Assembly: GCF_020991365.1 (NCBI RefSeq)
Contig: NZ_JAJLRA010000002.1
Span: 430,191 to 494,190, forward strand
Length of the DNA stretch: 64,000 nt
Direction of reading: 5' to 3'
Origin: Streptacidiphilus sp. ASG 303
GTDB lineage: Bacteria; Actinomycetota; Actinomycetes; Streptomycetales; Streptomycetaceae
In this document: one piece after another, positions 22,674 to 33,354 of the stretch
How positions within the stretch are numbered: the stretch's first letter is position 1
How the letters are laid out: every line of letters starts with the position of its first letter
Position numbers and translations under genes: made by a program
Notes under the pieces: generated by a model
What the model was told of the DNA's origin: nothing
The model's input: the letters and a program-made list of their open reading frames with translations, nothing else
Database searches by the model: none

Positions 22674-23990
22674 GTGCCGGCACACGACCTCGCCCACCGC
22701 ATCCGCGGCCGCGACGATCCCGACGTGGTGGTCGTGGGGGCCGGCACCGCCGGTCTGGCCGCGGCCCGCCACCTGTGCGCCGCCGGGCTGTCGGTGACGG
22801 TCCTGGAGGCCGCGCAGCACGTGGGGGGCCGGATGGCCGGGGAGGAGGTCGACGGCTTCCGGCTGGACCAGGGCCTGCACCTGCTGAACACCTCGCTCCC
22901 GGAGCTCTCCCGGTCCCTGGACCCCGGCCGGCTGGAGCTGCGCCCGCTGGCGCCCGGCGTGCTGGTGCACGCGGGCGGCCGCCGGTACCGGGTCGGCGAC
23001 CCCCGCATCCCCGCCGCGCGGCTCGCGGCGGTCCGGGCGCCCATCGGCAGCCCGCTGGACAAGGCCCGGCTGGGGGCCGCGCTGGGCCGCCTCGCCGCGA
23101 CCCCCGTCCCGCAGCTGCTGAGGCGGCCCGAGCTGACGACGGCGCAGGCGCTCGCCGCCCGCGGCCTGTCCGCGCGGGTGGTCGACGGCTTCCTGCGGCC
23201 GCTGCTGACGGCGCTGCTGAGCGACCCGGAGCTGTCCACCAGCAGCCGCTGCGCCGACCTGGTGCTGCGCGCGTACGCCCGGGGCCGGCTCTGCCTGCCC
23301 GCGGGGGGCGCGGCGGCGGTGCCGCGGCAGCTGGCGGAGGGGCTGCCGCCGGGCACCGTGCGGCTGGGCGTGCGGGCGACGGCGGTGTCGGCGGACGGGG
23401 TGGAGACCGAGGGGCACGGCCGGGTCCGCGGCCGGTGCACGGTGCTGGCCACCGACGCGGCGTCCGCGGCGCGGCTGCTGCCCGGCCTGCACCTGCCGGG
23501 CTTCCACCCGGTGACCACGTACTACCACGTCGCGCCGGAGGCGCCGCTGGCGGAGCCGCTGCTGCTGCTGGACGCGGACCGCGCCAGCCCGGTCTCGCAC
23601 TCGCTGGTGCTCAGCCGGGTGGACCCCTCGTACGCGCCGCCCGGGCGGTCGCTGGTGGCCACCGCGGTGCTGGGGAGGCGGTCGTTCGACGCGGGCGGCC
23701 CGGCCGCGCTGGAGCCGCGGGTGCGGCGGCGGCTGTCGGAGCTGTACGGGACCTCGACGGCGGCGTGGGCGTTCCTGGCGGTCCGCCACGTGGAGCAGGC
23801 GGTGCCCGCGATGCCGCCGCCGCACCACTTCGGCCGCCCGGTGCGGGTGATCGGCGGCCTGTACGTCTGCGGCGACCACCGGGACACGAGCTCCGTCCAG
23901 GGCGCGCTGGTCTCCGGACGGCGGGCCGCCCGGCAGATCCTCCGCGACCTCGGGGCCCCCGCCCTGGTCCGGGAGGCGGCGGCGGCCTGA
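22674..23990 (+). CDS. FAD-dependent amine-oxidase/phytoene-desaturase-like oxidoreductase
   Basis: A 438-residue flavoprotein. The dinucleotide-binding fold VVVVGAGTAGLAAARHLCAAG is near residue 17, with the downstream ARR-like motif VGGRM and a C-terminal FAD segment GLYVCGDHRDTSSVQGALVSGRRAA. The whole matches NAD(P)-binding amine-oxidase/desaturase-like proteins. No carotenoid genes are nearby, so the substrate is unknown. GTG 22674 is preceded by GGAGGAG (22661-22667). An upstream extension is in frame but low-complexity. Convergent with the HTH regulator. Confidence 0.85.
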   Translation: MPAHDLAHRIRGRDDPDVVVVGAGTAGLAAARHLCAAGLSVTVLEAAQHVGGRMAGEEVDGFRLDQGLHLLNTSLPELSRSLDPGRLELRPLAPGVLVHAGGRRYRVGDPRIPAARLAAVRAPIGSPLDKARLGAALGRLAATPVPQLLRRPELTTAQALAARGLSARVVDGFLRPLLTALLSDPELSTSSRCADLVLRAYARGRLCLPAGGAAAVPRQLAEGLPPGTVRLGVRATAVSADGVETEGHGRVRGRCTVLATDAASAARLLPGLHLPGFHPVTTYYHVAPEAPLAEPLLLLDADRASPVSHSLVLSRVDPSYAPPGRSLVATAVLGRRSFDAGGPAALEPRVRRRLSELYGTSTAAWAFLAVRHVEQAVPAMPPPHHFGRPVRVIGGLYVCGDHRDTSSVQGALVSGRRAARQILRDLGAPALVREAAAA

Positions 23991-24131
23991 CCGCCCCCGG
24001 CCCGCGACGTGCGGGCGTGCGGCACACCGCCGCCGGGCGCGCCCCCTGCCGTGCGCCCCCGCCGGTGCACTCCTGACCGGTGCACCGCCGGCGGCGCGAG
24101 GCGCGGCCCGGCGGGAGGAGGCCGCGCGGGG

Positions 24132-25799
24132 TCAGACGATCCCGGCGCCGCGCGCGGCCTCCTCGAAGGCCCGCACGACGGGGCTGCCGCGGTACGGGGC
24201 GAGCCGGCGGTGGAAGTCCCGCAGGTACTCCACCGCCCGGGCCGAGCGCATCTCCGCCGCGGCGCGCAGCGCCTCGGTGGCCACCGCGCAGGCCTCGTCC
24301 ACGTCGCCCATGCCGAGCCGGGCGGTGGCGAGCACGCAGCGGGAGAAGACCCGGCTGCGGGCGTACCCCGGCGACCGCAGCCGCAGTGACTTCTCCGCAT
24401 GCTGGGCGCTGAGCCGCCACTGCTGGAGGTCGCGGTAGCACAGGGCGAACTCGGCGGCGAGCTGCGCCTCGTCGAAGGACCGCGCCCAGGAGGGCTGGTC
24501 GTCGCCGGGCCGGGCGGCCTGCAGGGCCCGCTCGGCGCGGACCAGCGCCCCGGTGCAGGAGCGGCTGTCGCCGAGCACGCCGTGGCCGCGGGCCTCGGCG
24601 GCGTGCATCAGGGACTGCAGTCCGGCGGGCGCCGTCGTGCCGACGCCCTGCTGGGCGACCCGGGTGAGCTGCACCGCCTCCCGGCCGTGCCCGAGGTGGA
24701 CGGCCTGGCGGCTCATGGTGACCAGGACGTACCCGCCGTAGACGCGGTCGTTGGCGGCCTGCGAGAGCCGCAGGGCCTGCACGAAGTAGCGCTGGGCGAG
24801 GCCGTGGGCGGCGATGTCGAAGGAGGTCCAGCCGGCGAGCCGGGTGAGGTCGGCGACCGCGCCGAACAGCGCCCGTCCGACGGGCTCCCCGTAGCGGCCA
24901 CGCAGCATCGGCTCGGCCTCGCTCTCCAGGTACCGCACCAGCGCCTGGCGGGCGTGGCCGCCGCCGTAGGCGTGGTCGAGGGCGCGGAAGAGGTCGCCGA
25001 CGGCCCGGACGGCGGCGATGTCGCCGCGGCCCACCCGCAGCGCGCCGCGGCCCTCCCGCTGGGGGTGCGGCGAGGGGTGCTCGGCGTCCGCCCTGATGCC
25101 CGCCCGGCCCGTCGCCGCGCCGGGCCGGCGGCCCTGCAGCGGCACGCGGCCGCCCGGCCCCAGGGGCCGGGCCGGGGGGCGCAGGCCGCCGGCCGGGGCC
25201 CGGTGGGGCCGGCCGTCCTGGCCGTCCTGCCCGTCCTGGTCGGACGGGGCCTCGCGGGCGACCCGCTCGTCGGTGCGGCCGATGAGCCAGTCGCGGCTGG
25301 GCACCACGAGGCCGGCCGGGGTGAAGGCGATCCGGCGCAGCTCGGAGTGGGGGCCGGTGTCCTTGCGCCACATGCTGGAGACGATGTCGACGGCCTCGGC
25401 GGGCGTCTCGGCGAACTCCAGTCCGGCGTAGACGGGGGCGCAGGCGTCCAGGCCGAGGTCCTGGGCGCCCAGCCGTCTGCCCAGCCGGCGGGTGAAGACC
25501 TCGGCGATCAGCGCCGGGGTGGCCCCCCGGGGCTGCTGGCCGCGCAGCCAGCGGGTGACCGAGGTCTTGTCGTACCTCAGGTCGAGCCCGTGCTCGAGGC
25601 CGAGCTGGTCCACGCGTCTGGCCAGTCCGGCGTGGGAGAACCCCGCCTCCTCGATGAGCGCCGCGAGGCGCTGGTTGTGGGACCGGTCCGCGGCCTGCCG
25701 CGGCGGGCCGGTGGTGCCGGTCCGCGGCTCTGCGGCTGCCGGCGGCCGGTCGGCCCGCGGCGCGAAGGCCGGGCGGTCGGTTGCGGGTCGTTGGGGCAT
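24132..25799 (-). CDS. XRE-type HTH regulator with TPR-like C-terminus (NsdA-like)
   Basis: A 555-residue predicted regulator. The HTH region (about 40-85) contains GFSHAGLARRVDQLGLEHG and KTSVTRWLRGQQPRG. A central sensor-like region starts LGLDACAPVYAGLEF. A Gly/Asp/Pro-rich linker near 190-220 is followed by an all-helical half resembling tetratricopeptide repeats. This layout is shared with streptomycete developmental/antibiotic regulators such as NsdA; exact orthology is not claimed. ATG 25799 (MPQRPAT) has GGAAGG 10 nt upstream, better than GTG 25832. The stop codon lies in the loop of a possible hairpin shared with the convergent oxidoreductase gene. Confidence 0.8.
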   Translation of the reverse strand: MPQRPATDRPAFAPRADRPPAAAEPRTGTTGPPRQAADRSHNQRLAALIEEAGFSHAGLARRVDQLGLEHGLDLRYDKTSVTRWLRGQQPRGATPALIAEVFTRRLGRRLGAQDLGLDACAPVYAGLEFAETPAEAVDIVSSMWRKDTGPHSELRRIAFTPAGLVVPSRDWLIGRTDERVAREAPSDQDGQDGQDGRPHRAPAGGLRPPARPLGPGGRVPLQGRRPGAATGRAGIRADAEHPSPHPQREGRGALRVGRGDIAAVRAVGDLFRALDHAYGGGHARQALVRYLESEAEPMLRGRYGEPVGRALFGAVADLTRLAGWTSFDIAAHGLAQRYFVQALRLSQAANDRVYGGYVLVTMSRQAVHLGHGREAVQLTRVAQQGVGTTAPAGLQSLMHAAEARGHGVLGDSRSCTGALVRAERALQAARPGDDQPSWARSFDEAQLAAEFALCYRDLQQWRLSAQHAEKSLRLRSPGYARSRVFSRCVLATARLGMGDVDEACAVATEALRAAAEMRSARAVEYLRDFHRRLAPYRGSPVVRAFEEAARGAGIV

Positions 25800-26117
25800 G
25801 TGCGTCACACCTTCCGAGCGCCGCGACGGCACGTGATCGTCCCCCGGTGCTGTGTGCGGCGCCCCCTGTCGGGAATCGGCGTGAATGTAGCGAGCATCCG
25901 GGGCCCGCGACCGGCGACCGGCACTCGGTCCTCCGAACGGGTGACACGTTCAGGCCCGTTGGGACGAAGACGGTGCTGTGGCGGTTTGCACCGTGGTAGC
26001 GCGACGGCGACCGCCGGGGCGGCGGAGGGACATGGCTGCGGCCCACACATCCGGGCGGCCTTTCGTGGCGCGCTCCCCCATGTGAGCGGACGCCGCGCGT
26101 ACCTACCGTTTCCGGCC
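25800..26117. promoter_or_regulatory. divergent promoter region
   Basis: 318 nt between the HTH regulator and the dehydrogenase genes. On the plus strand -10 TACCGT (26104-26109) ends 8 nt before ATG 26118. An inverted repeat CGCTC-N8-GAGCG (26071-26088) lies just upstream and could be an operator. No gene seen. Confidence 0.5.
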
Positions 26118-26909
26118 ATGGACACCACTTCAGCCCCGCTGCCCGGCGCCCCCGGCCCGGACTCCTGGGACCTGGCCGGCCGCACCGCCCTGGTCACCGG
26201 GGCCGCCTCCGGCATCGGCCGGGCCTGCGCGGTGGCGCTCGCCGCCGCCGGCGCCCGGGTGTACGTCGTCGACGTGGCGGCGGAGGCGGCCGAAGCGGTC
26301 GCCGGGGAGACCGGCGGCACCGCCCACGTCGTCGACCTGTCGGACCCGGTGGCGGTCGACTCCCTCCCCGACGACGCGGACATCGTGGTCAACAACGCGG
26401 GGCTGCAGCACGTGGCACCGCTGCACGAGTTCCCCCCGGAGCGCTTCACCCTGATCCAGCGGGTGATGGTGGAGGCGCCGTTCCGCATCCTGCGCCGCAC
26501 GCTGCCCCACATGTACGCGCAGGGGTGGGGACGGGTCGTCAACATCTCCTCCGTGCACGGCCTGCGCGCCAGCGCCTTCAAGTCCGCGTACGTCACCGCC
26601 AAGCACGGCCTGGAGGGCCTGTCGAAGACGGTGGCGCTGGAGGGCGCCCCCCACGGCGTGACCAGCAACTGCATCAACCCCGGCTACGTCCGCACCCCCC
26701 TGGTGGAGAACCAGGTCGCCGCCCAGGCCGCGGCCCACGGCATCGGCGAGGACGAGGTCGTGGAGCGGATCATGCTGGACCGCACCGCGATCAAGCGGCT
26801 GATCGAGCCCGCCGAGGTCGCCGAGGCGGCCCTGTGGCTCTGCTCCCCCCACGCCTCGTACATGACCGGCACCAGCCTCCCCCTGGACGGCGGCTGGACC
26901 GCCCGCTGA
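26118..26909 (+). CDS. 3-hydroxybutyrate dehydrogenase (SDR)
   Basis: A 263-aa NAD-dependent short-chain dehydrogenase predicted to interconvert 3-hydroxybutyrate and acetoacetate. It shows cofactor motif [15 protein letters not shown], the NNAG motif followed by [11 protein letters not shown] (characteristic of hydroxybutyrate dehydrogenases), catalytic serine in NISSVHGL, the YVTAK pair, and the C-terminal [19 protein letters not shown] 26118 is probably leaderless. The following MHS transporter and PucR-type regulator could form a small catabolic unit for an organic acid; that is inference from order alone. Confidence 0.88.
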   Translation: MDTTSAPLPGAPGPDSWDLAGRTALVTGAASGIGRACAVALAAAGARVYVVDVAAEAAEAVAGETGGTAHVVDLSDPVAVDSLPDDADIVVNNAGLQHVAPLHEFPPERFTLIQRVMVEAPFRILRRTLPHMYAQGWGRVVNISSVHGLRASAFKSAYVTAKHGLEGLSKTVALEGAPHGVTSNCINPGYVRTPLVENQVAAQAAAHGIGEDEVVERIMLDRTAIKRLIEPAEVAEAALWLCSPHASYMTGTSLPLDGGWTAR

Positions 26910-26920
26910 CCCCTCCGGAA

Positions 26921-26991
26921 CCACCTGCACCAACTGCACCACCCGCACCACCTGCACCACCTGCACCACCTGCACCACCTGCACCAGCCGC
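26921..26991. repeat. 9-bp tandem repeat between dehydrogenase and transporter genes
   Basis: Seven full units and a partial of CCACCTGCA-type repeat fill the intergenic gap. They are nearly perfect (two units carry one or two changes). Non-coding on the plus strand; may vary in copy number between strains. Confidence 0.8.
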
Positions 26992-27071
26992 GAGACGCAC
27001 CACCCGGTGCGGCCGGCTCCCCCGCCGGCCGCACCCGCCCCGCCCGCCCCCACCCCCAGAGACGGTGACCC

Positions 27072-28472
27072 ATGGCCAGCGCTCCCAGTGCCGCGAACGC
27101 GCCCGGCTCCAGACCCGCCCACCTGCCCAAGGTCGTGGCAGCCAGCCTGATCGGCACCACCATCGAGTGGTACGACTACTTCCTCTACGGCACCGCAGCC
27201 GCCCTCGTCTTCGGCAAGGTGTTCTTCCCCGAGAGCGACCCGCTGACCGGCACGCTGCTCTCCTTCCTCACCTACGCCATCGGCTTCGCCGCCCGCCCCG
27301 TGGGCGCCCTGGTCTTCGGCCACTTCGGCGACCGGATCGGCCGCAAGCGGCTGCTGGTGCTCTCGCTGCTGCTCATGGGCGGCGCGACCACCCTGATCGG
27401 CTGCCTGCCGACGTACGCCTCGATCGGCGCGGCGGCGCCGGTCCTGCTGACCGTGCTGCGCCTGGTGCAGGGCTTCGCCCTGGGCGGCGAGTGGGGCGGC
27501 GCCGTCCTGCTGGTCTCCGAGCACGGCGACGCGAAGCGGCGCGGCTTCTGGGCGTCCTGGCCGCAGGGCGGCGCCCCGGCCGGCAACCTGCTGGCGGCGG
27601 GCGTGCTCTCGCTGCTGACCACCGTGCAGTCCGACTCGGCGTTCCTGTCCTGGGGCTGGCGCGTCCCGTTCCTGCTCTCGGCGGTCCTGGTGGGCGTCGG
27701 CCTGTGGATCCGGCTCTCGGTCGACGAGTCGCCGCTCTTCAAGGAGGCCCTGGCCCGCGCCGAGGCCCGCAAGGCGGTCGAGCAGGCCGCGGAGCAGCCC
27801 CCGCTGCTCGCGGTGCTGCGCCACCACTGGCGGGACGTGCTGGTCGCCATGGGCGCCCGCATGGCCGAGAACATCTCGTACTACGTGCTGACCACCTTCG
27901 TCCTCGCCTACGCCACCACGCACGTGGGCCTGCCGAAGCAGACCGCCCTCAACGCGGTGCTCATCGCCTCCGCGATCCAGTTCGCCCTGATCCCGCTCTT
28001 CGGGGCGCTGTCCGACCGGGTCGGCCGCAGGCCGGTCTACCTGGTGGGCGCGGTCGGCGTGGGCGTCTGGGCCTTCGTCTTCTTCACCATGGTCGACACG
28101 AAGAGCTTCCTCTCCCTGGTGACGGCGATCACCGTCGGCCTGGTCTTCCACAGCGCCATGTACGCCCCGCAGGCGGCCTTCTTCTCGGAGCTGTTCGCGA
28201 CCCGGATGCGCTACTCCGGCTCGTCGATCGGCGCCCAGTTCGCCTCGGTGGCGGCGGGCGCGCCCGCGCCGCTGATCGCCACCGCCCTGCTGAAGGGGTA
28301 CGGCTCGTCCACCCCGATCTCGGTCTACGTGGCGATCGCCTCCGTGATCACGGTGGTGGCGATGCTGGCGGCCCGCGAGACCAAGGACCGCGACCTCGCC
28401 GAGGTGGCGCCCTCCGGAGCCGGGCGGGCCGCGTCCGCCGACGACCTCGCCGCCCGCGGCAGCGCCGTCTGA
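27072..28472 (+). CDS. MFS metabolite:H+ symporter (MHS family)
   Basis: A 466-residue inner-membrane transporter with 12 predicted helices. The MHS signatures are present: [20 protein letters not shown] at the N-terminus, [14 protein letters not shown] between helices 2 and 3, and [22 protein letters not shown] near helix 4. Members import organic acids such as shikimate, proline/betaine or alpha-ketoglutarate; the substrate here is unknown. GACGGTGACCC upstream of ATG 27072 gives only a weak ribosome site. It lies 162 nt after the 3-hydroxybutyrate dehydrogenase gene across a tandem repeat, so a ketone-body or related acid substrate is a reasonable guess. Confidence 0.9.
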   Translation: MASAPSAANAPGSRPAHLPKVVAASLIGTTIEWYDYFLYGTAAALVFGKVFFPESDPLTGTLLSFLTYAIGFAARPVGALVFGHFGDRIGRKRLLVLSLLLMGGATTLIGCLPTYASIGAAAPVLLTVLRLVQGFALGGEWGGAVLLVSEHGDAKRRGFWASWPQGGAPAGNLLAAGVLSLLTTVQSDSAFLSWGWRVPFLLSAVLVGVGLWIRLSVDESPLFKEALARAEARKAVEQAAEQPPLLAVLRHHWRDVLVAMGARMAENISYYVLTTFVLAYATTHVGLPKQTALNAVLIASAIQFALIPLFGALSDRVGRRPVYLVGAVGVGVWAFVFFTMVDTKSFLSLVTAITVGLVFHSAMYAPQAAFFSELFATRMRYSGSSIGAQFASVAAGAPAPLIATALLKGYGSSTPISVYVAIASVITVVAMLAARETKDRDLAEVAPSGAGRAASADDLAARGSAV

Positions 28473-28525
28473 CCCCTGCTCCCCCACCCCTCCCGGGGCC
28501 GGCGCGGCGCACCCTCCCGCCCGCC

Positions 28526-28580
28526 GGCCCCGCCGCACGTCCCGGGCGGCCCGGTCCCGCCCGGGACGTGCGGCGGGGCC
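28526..28580 (+). terminator. terminator after MHS transporter
   Basis: A perfect 22-bp stem (28526-28547 with 28559-28580) and 11-nt loop, 53 nt after the transporter stop. Confidence 0.85.
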
Positions 28581-28648
28581 CGTACCGCTCCCCGCCGCCG
28601 TCCCGGGCCTCCCCCGGCCCGCGGACGGCCTGGCACGATGGGCCGACC

Positions 28649-30640
28649 ATGAACGACTCCACCCCCGTCGGCGGCGCGGCCCCGGCCCTGCGGCGGCTGC
28701 TGGCCCTGCTGGCCTCCGGGGCACCGGCCGAGGACTTCGCCGAGGTGTCCGCCGACGCGCGCCGGTCCGGCGCCTCCCCCGCCGTCCTGGCCGAGGTCGA
28801 CGAGGCGGCGCGGCTCGCGCTGCAGGTGCACCGCACCCTGGGCCAGCACCGGCGCCGCGAGGCCGAGCTGACGGCCCTCTTCGACACGGCGGGCGACCTC
28901 GCGGCCTCCCGCGACCTGGACGACGTGCTGAAGGCCATCGTGCGCCGCGCCCGGCTGCTGCTGGGCACCGACACCGCGTACCTCACGCTCCCCGACGAGG
29001 AGGCCGGGGACACCTACATGCGGGTCACCGACGGCTCGGTCTCCGCGCTCTTCCAGACCCTGCGGCTCGGCCTGGGCGTCGGCCTGGGCGGCCTGGTGGC
29101 GCAGACCGCCCGCCCGTACGCCACCCCGGACTACCGCACCGACAGCCGCTTCCACCACACCGGCACCATCGACGCCGGGGTGCTGGACGAGGGGCTGGTC
29201 GCCATCCTCGGCGTCCCGCTGCTTCTGGGGTCGCGGGACGGCGGCAAGGTGATCGGGGTGCTGTTCGCCGCCGACCGCACACCGCGCGCCTTCTCCCCCG
29301 AGGAGGTGGCGCTGCTCTGCTCCCTCGCCGCGCACGCCGCCATCGCCATCGACACCGCGAAGGCCCTGGCCGAGACCCGGGCGGCGCTCGCCGACCTGAA
29401 CGCGGCCCACGCGGTGATCCGCGAGCACTCCGCGGCCATGCAGCGCGCCGAGGAGGCCCACGACCGGCTCACCGACCTCGTGCTGCGCGGCGGCGAGGTG
29501 CCGCAGGTGGCGGCGGCCGTGGCCTCCCTGCTGGACGGCGCCATCGCGGTGCACGACCCGGACGGCCACCCGCTGACCGGGCCGTCCGACCCGGCGGGCG
29601 CCGGGGAGCTGGCCGCCGCCGTCGCCGACTCCCGGGCCTCGGGCCGCGCCGTGCGGCGCGGCGGGCGGTGGGTGTGCGCGGTGCTGGCGGGCCAGGAGAC
29701 GCTCGGCAGCCTGGTGCTGCACGGCCGGGGGGAGCTGGACGACCCGGACCGGCGGCTGTTCGAACGGGCCGCGGTGGTGACCGCGCTGCTCCTGCTGCTG
29801 CGCCGGTCGGTGGCGGAGGCGGAGAACCGGGTGCGCGGGGAGCTGCTCACCGACCTGCTGACCGCCCCCGAGCGGGACCCGGCGGGCCTGGTGCTGCGGG
29901 CCCGGCGGCTGGGCCTGGACCTGATGCGCCCGCACGTGGTGCTCGCCGCGGCCTGCGCCGACCGCGCCCGGCTGGCGGGCGCCGCGGTCCGCCACCTCTT
30001 CGGCTCCCGCGGGGTGAGCGCGGAGCACGGCGAGGGCGTGGTGCTGCTCCTGCCGGAGGACCCGGCGGCGGGCGGCCCCTCCGCGGCGGCCCGGTCCGCC
30101 GCGGACCGGCTGGCGCGGCTGGCCGGCCTGCCGGTGACCGTGGGCGCCGGGGGCCCGGCGACCGGGCCGGCGGCCCTCGCCTCCGCCCACGCCGAGGCGC
30201 AGCGGTGCCTGCGGGCGCTGCGGACGCTGGGCCGGGAGGGCGACGGCGCCGCCGCGGACGACCTGGGCTTCCTGGGGGTGCTGCTGGGCGACGGGCACGA
30301 CGTGGACGGGTTCGTGGAGTCGGCGCTGGGACCGCTGCTGGCGTACGACGCCCGGCGCGGCACGGAGCTGGTGCGGACCCTGCGGGCCTACTTCGACTGC
30401 GGCGGCAGCCTGACCCGGGCCAAGGACGTGCTGCACGTCCACGTGAACACGGTGGTGCAGCGGCTGGACCGGGTGCAGGCGCTGCTGGGCCGCGACTGGA
30501 ACGGCCCGGAGCGGGCGCTGGAGCTCCAGCTGGCGCTGCGGCTGCACCTGCTCGCCGGCGGCGCGGCGGGCCCGGGGGGCTACGGGGGCCCGGGGGGCTG
30601 CGGGGGCCCGGAGGGCGCGGGCGGCCCCCCGGCGGGCTGA
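28649..30640 (+). CDS. GAF / PucR-type transcriptional regulator
   Basis: A 663-residue regulator. A GAF sensor domain (about 85-230) includes [20 protein letters not shown] and [23 protein letters not shown] helical linker and GGDEF-like/CdaR middle region (about 260-560) follow. A C-terminal PucR HTH reads [20 protein letters not shown] and [20 protein letters not shown]. The tail is a Gly/Pro-rich repeat. PucR proteins usually activate neighbouring catabolic genes, so the upstream dehydrogenase/transporter pair is a plausible target. ATG 28649 has no good Shine-Dalgarno. Confidence 0.88.
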   Translation: MNDSTPVGGAAPALRRLLALLASGAPAEDFAEVSADARRSGASPAVLAEVDEAARLALQVHRTLGQHRRREAELTALFDTAGDLAASRDLDDVLKAIVRRARLLLGTDTAYLTLPDEEAGDTYMRVTDGSVSALFQTLRLGLGVGLGGLVAQTARPYATPDYRTDSRFHHTGTIDAGVLDEGLVAILGVPLLLGSRDGGKVIGVLFAADRTPRAFSPEEVALLCSLAAHAAIAIDTAKALAETRAALADLNAAHAVIREHSAAMQRAEEAHDRLTDLVLRGGEVPQVAAAVASLLDGAIAVHDPDGHPLTGPSDPAGAGELAAAVADSRASGRAVRRGGRWVCAVLAGQETLGSLVLHGRGELDDPDRRLFERAAVVTALLLLLRRSVAEAENRVRGELLTDLLTAPERDPAGLVLRARRLGLDLMRPHVVLAAACADRARLAGAAVRHLFGSRGVSAEHGEGVVLLLPEDPAAGGPSAAARSAADRLARLAGLPVTVGAGGPATGPAALASAHAEAQRCLRALRTLGREGDGAAADDLGFLGVLLGDGHDVDGFVESALGPLLAYDARRGTELVRTLRAYFDCGGSLTRAKDVLHVHVNTVVQRLDRVQALLGRDWNGPERALELQLALRLHLLAGGAAGPGGYGGPGGCGGPEGAGGPPAG

Positions 30641-30752
30641 GGGGCGCCGCACGGCCGGGCGTACAGTGGCTGGGCCGGACATCGGCGGCAGGGCGGCGGC
30701 GGCAGGCCGCCGTCGGCCGGACGGCGGCCACCTGGACGAGGAGCGGGCAGCG

Positions 30753-31550
30753 GTGAGCGAGGACGTGCGGTTCGTGCGGATGGGCATCGGCGCGGGCATG
30801 GTCCCGTACGAGGAGGCGTGGGAGGAGCAGCGCAGGCTGCACGCCCTGCGCGTCGCGGACGAGATCCCCGACACCGTGCTGCTGCTGGAGCACCCGCCCG
30901 TCTTCACCGCCGGACGCCGCACCAACCCCGAGGACTACCCGCTGGACGGCACCCCCGTGGTGCAGGTGGACCGCGGCGGCGAGATCACCTGGCACGGCCC
31001 CGGGCAGCTGGTCGGCTACCCGATCGTGCGGCTGCCGGAGCCGATGGACGTGGTCGCGTACGTCCGGCGCCTGGAGGAGGCCCTGATCCGCTCCTGCGCC
31101 GAGTTCGGCCTGGACACGACCCGGGTGGAGGGCCGCAGCGGGGTGTGGGTGCTGGGCGAGGAGATCCCCGGCGCGGCGCCCGACCCCGACCGCCAGGTGG
31201 ACGTGGGCGGGCTGACCCTGCGGATGGGCCTGAAGGCGGGCCTGGACCCGCGGCTGGCCGGGCCCGAGTACGCGCCCTCCAACGCGGGGCAGCGCGGCGA
31301 CGACCGCAAGCTGGCCGCGATCGGGGTGCGGGTGGCGCGCGGGGTGACCATGCACGGCTTCGCGCTCAACTGCGACCCGGACATGGGCTGGTTCGACCGG
31401 ATCGTGCCCTGCGGCATCCGGGACGCGGGCGTGGGGTCGCTCAGCACCGAGCTGGGGCGGGACTTCACGGTCGCGGAGGCGCTGCCCGTGGTGGAACGGC
31501 ACCTGGGGGACGTGCTGGCGGAGATGTCCGCGCCGGTCGGCGCGGCCTGA
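30753..31550 (+). CDS. lipB: lipoyl(octanoyl) transferase
   Basis: A 265-aa enzyme transferring octanoate from acyl-carrier protein to lipoyl-domain lysines, the first step of lipoate synthesis. Family motifs are present: [22 protein letters not shown], the [11 protein letters not shown] loop, the catalytic lysine in [11 protein letters not shown], and the catalytic cysteine in [17 protein letters not shown] 30753 follows GGAGCGG at a suitable distance. lipA follows 115 nt downstream, and the substrate protein SucB is encoded 11 kb upstream. Confidence 0.95.
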   Translation: MSEDVRFVRMGIGAGMVPYEEAWEEQRRLHALRVADEIPDTVLLLEHPPVFTAGRRTNPEDYPLDGTPVVQVDRGGEITWHGPGQLVGYPIVRLPEPMDVVAYVRRLEEALIRSCAEFGLDTTRVEGRSGVWVLGEEIPGAAPDPDRQVDVGGLTLRMGLKAGLDPRLAGPEYAPSNAGQRGDDRKLAAIGVRVARGVTMHGFALNCDPDMGWFDRIVPCGIRDAGVGSLSTELGRDFTVAEALPVVERHLGDVLAEMSAPVGAA

Positions 31551-31665
31551 GCCGTACCGCGGGTCCGACCGGGCCTGCGATTGCGGGCCACCCGGCCTGC
31601 GGGAACCGCACAACCCCAGGCGTACCCTGGGTGTGTCGCACAGAAGACGAGTTAGGGAGCCGCAC

Positions 31666-32622
31666 GTGTCCGCTGTCGCACCCGACGGCCGGAAGCTGCT
31701 TCGCCTGGAGGTCCGCAACAGCGAGACCCCCATCGAGCGGAAGCCCGAGTGGATCAAGACCCGGGCGAAGATGGGCCCCGAGTACACCGGCCTGCAGGCG
31801 CTGGTGAAGCGCGAGGGCCTGCACACCGTCTGCCAGGAGGCGGGCTGTCCCAACATCTTCGAGTGCTGGGAGGACCGCGAGGCGACCTTCCTCATCGGCG
31901 GCGACCAGTGCACCCGGCGCTGCGACTTCTGCCAGATCGACACCGGCAAGCCCGCGGAGTTCGACCGCGACGAGCCGCGCCGGGTGGCCGAGTCCATCCT
32001 CACCATGGACCTCAACTACGCCACGATCACCGGCGTCGCCCGCGACGACCTGGAGGACGGCGGCGCCTGGCTGTACGCGGAGACCGTGCGCCAGGTGCAC
32101 GCGATGACCGCCGGCCGCGAGGGCGGCCGGACCGGCGTCGAGCTGCTCGTCCCGGACTTCAACGCGGTGCCGGAGCAGCTGGCCGAGGTCTTCTCCTCCC
32201 GGCCGGAGGTGCTGGCGCACAACGTCGAGACGGTCCCGCGGATCTTCAAGCGCATCCGCCCCGCCTTCCGGTACGAGCGCTCGCTGTCGGTGATCACCCA
32301 GGCCCGCGCGGCCGGGCTGGTGACCAAGTCGAACCTCATCCTGGGCATGGGCGAGACCCGCGAGGAGGTCAGCCAGGCCCTGCAGGACCTGCACGACGCG
32401 GGCTGCGAGCTGATCACCATCACCCAGTACCTGCGGCCGACCGTGCGGCACCACCCCGTCGAGCGCTGGGTGAAGCCGCAGGAGTTCGTGGAGCTCCAGG
32501 AGGAGGCCGAGGAGATCGGCTTCGCCGGGGTCATGTCCGGCCCGCTCGTCCGTTCGTCGTACCGCGCCGGACGGCTGTACCGGCAGGCGCTGGAGCGCCG
32601 GGCGCAGCACGCGGACGCCTGA
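31666..32622 (+). CDS. lipA: lipoyl synthase (radical SAM)
   Basis: A 318-aa enzyme inserting two sulfurs into protein-bound octanoyl groups. The auxiliary cluster motif [12 protein letters not shown] (CX4CX5C), the radical-SAM motif CTRRCDFC (CX3CX2C) and the C-terminal RSSYRAG serine ligand are all intact. GTG 31666 is preceded by AGGGAG (31654-31659). It follows lipB in the same direction and ends at a hairpin. Confidence 0.96.
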   Translation: MSAVAPDGRKLLRLEVRNSETPIERKPEWIKTRAKMGPEYTGLQALVKREGLHTVCQEAGCPNIFECWEDREATFLIGGDQCTRRCDFCQIDTGKPAEFDRDEPRRVAESILTMDLNYATITGVARDDLEDGGAWLYAETVRQVHAMTAGREGGRTGVELLVPDFNAVPEQLAEVFSSRPEVLAHNVETVPRIFKRIRPAFRYERSLSVITQARAAGLVTKSNLILGMGETREEVSQALQDLHDAGCELITITQYLRPTVRHHPVERWVKPQEFVELQEEAEEIGFAGVMSGPLVRSSYRAGRLYRQALERRAQHADA

Positions 32623-32626
32623 GCTG

Positions 32627-32660
32627 CGGCGCCTCCCCGGGAGGCCCCCCGGAGGCGCCG
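32627..32660 (+). terminator. lipA terminator
   Basis: A 10-bp perfect stem (32627-32636 with 32651-32660) directly after the lipA stop codon. Confidence 0.7.
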
Positions 32661-32691
32661 GCGACGGCCGGAGTGAGGCTTTCACCGCGGT

Positions 32692-32720
32692 TTGACGCTC
32701 CGGTCACCGACTGGTAACAC
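32692..32720 (+). promoter_or_regulatory. promoter for the 78-aa protein gene
   Basis: -35 TTGACG (32692-32697), 17-bp spacer, -10 TAACAC (32715-32720). The -35 is close to consensus; the -10 lacks the final T. It lies 120 nt upstream of ATG 32840. Confidence 0.5.
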
Positions 32721-32839
32721 GATGTGGTGACCCTGGACCGGTGACCGCGCCGCCGCCCGCCCGCGCACCGGCGGCGGGCGGCGCGTGCGGGACGCCCGTT
32801 CGGGGCGAGGACACGACCCTACGAGGGGAGTTGCTCACC

Positions 32840-33076
32840 ATGCAGGTCGGCACCGTCGTACCTGGAGCTGCCGGTATCAACGGCTTCGTCACCGCGCTGC
32901 GGATGGCCGAGTCGGTGCTGTTCTCGGGCGGCCAGCAGGTCGCCCGCCGCAACGCCTGGGACGCGGTCTGCGAGAACCGCCGCCAGGCCGCGGACCGGGC
33001 GGAGACCGCCACCGTGCTCGGCGCCCTGGCGGCCGCCCGCACGACCGCGGCGCAGGACGCCTCCGTGCTGCGCTGA
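32840..33076 (+). CDS. conserved small protein (78 aa)
   Basis: Soluble, alanine-rich protein MQVGTVVPGAAGINGFVTAL... with an amphipathic middle. It occupies the slot of a conserved hypothetical gene between lipA and the DUF4191 gene in streptomycetes. GAGGGGAG (32823-32830) lies 9 nt before ATG 32840, so the longer in-frame form from 32741 is unlikely. Function unknown. It is followed by 278 nt with no supported gene. Confidence 0.7.
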   Translation: MQVGTVVPGAAGINGFVTALRMAESVLFSGGQQVARRNAWDAVCENRRQAADRAETATVLGALAAARTTAAQDASVLR

Positions 33077-33354
33077 GGCCCGCCGCGGGGCACCGCGCGG
33101 CCGCGCCCGCGCACCCCGTGCCCCGGCAGCCGGGCCCCGTGCCCGGGGAGCCGGGCCGCGGCGGTCGGGCCGTCCCGGCCGGGTCGCCCTCGTCCCCGCG
33201 GGTCGCCCGTGCCGGCCCGGGCCCGCGGGCCGGAGCACCGCACCCGGCCGGACCGGACCGGATCCGCCCGGAACGGACACGGTCGCGTTCCGGATCTGCC
33301 GGATCGGGGACCGGGCTTGGGCATCAGCCGCCCCGGCCCCGTAGCATTGCCCTC

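Noticed and set aside
22674..26909. Cluster of oxidoreductase, regulator and SDR genes considered as a natural-product cluster
   Set aside because: No PKS, NRPS, terpene or RiPP core gene is present. Genes are separately oriented with terminators between them, and the dehydrogenase fits primary metabolism.
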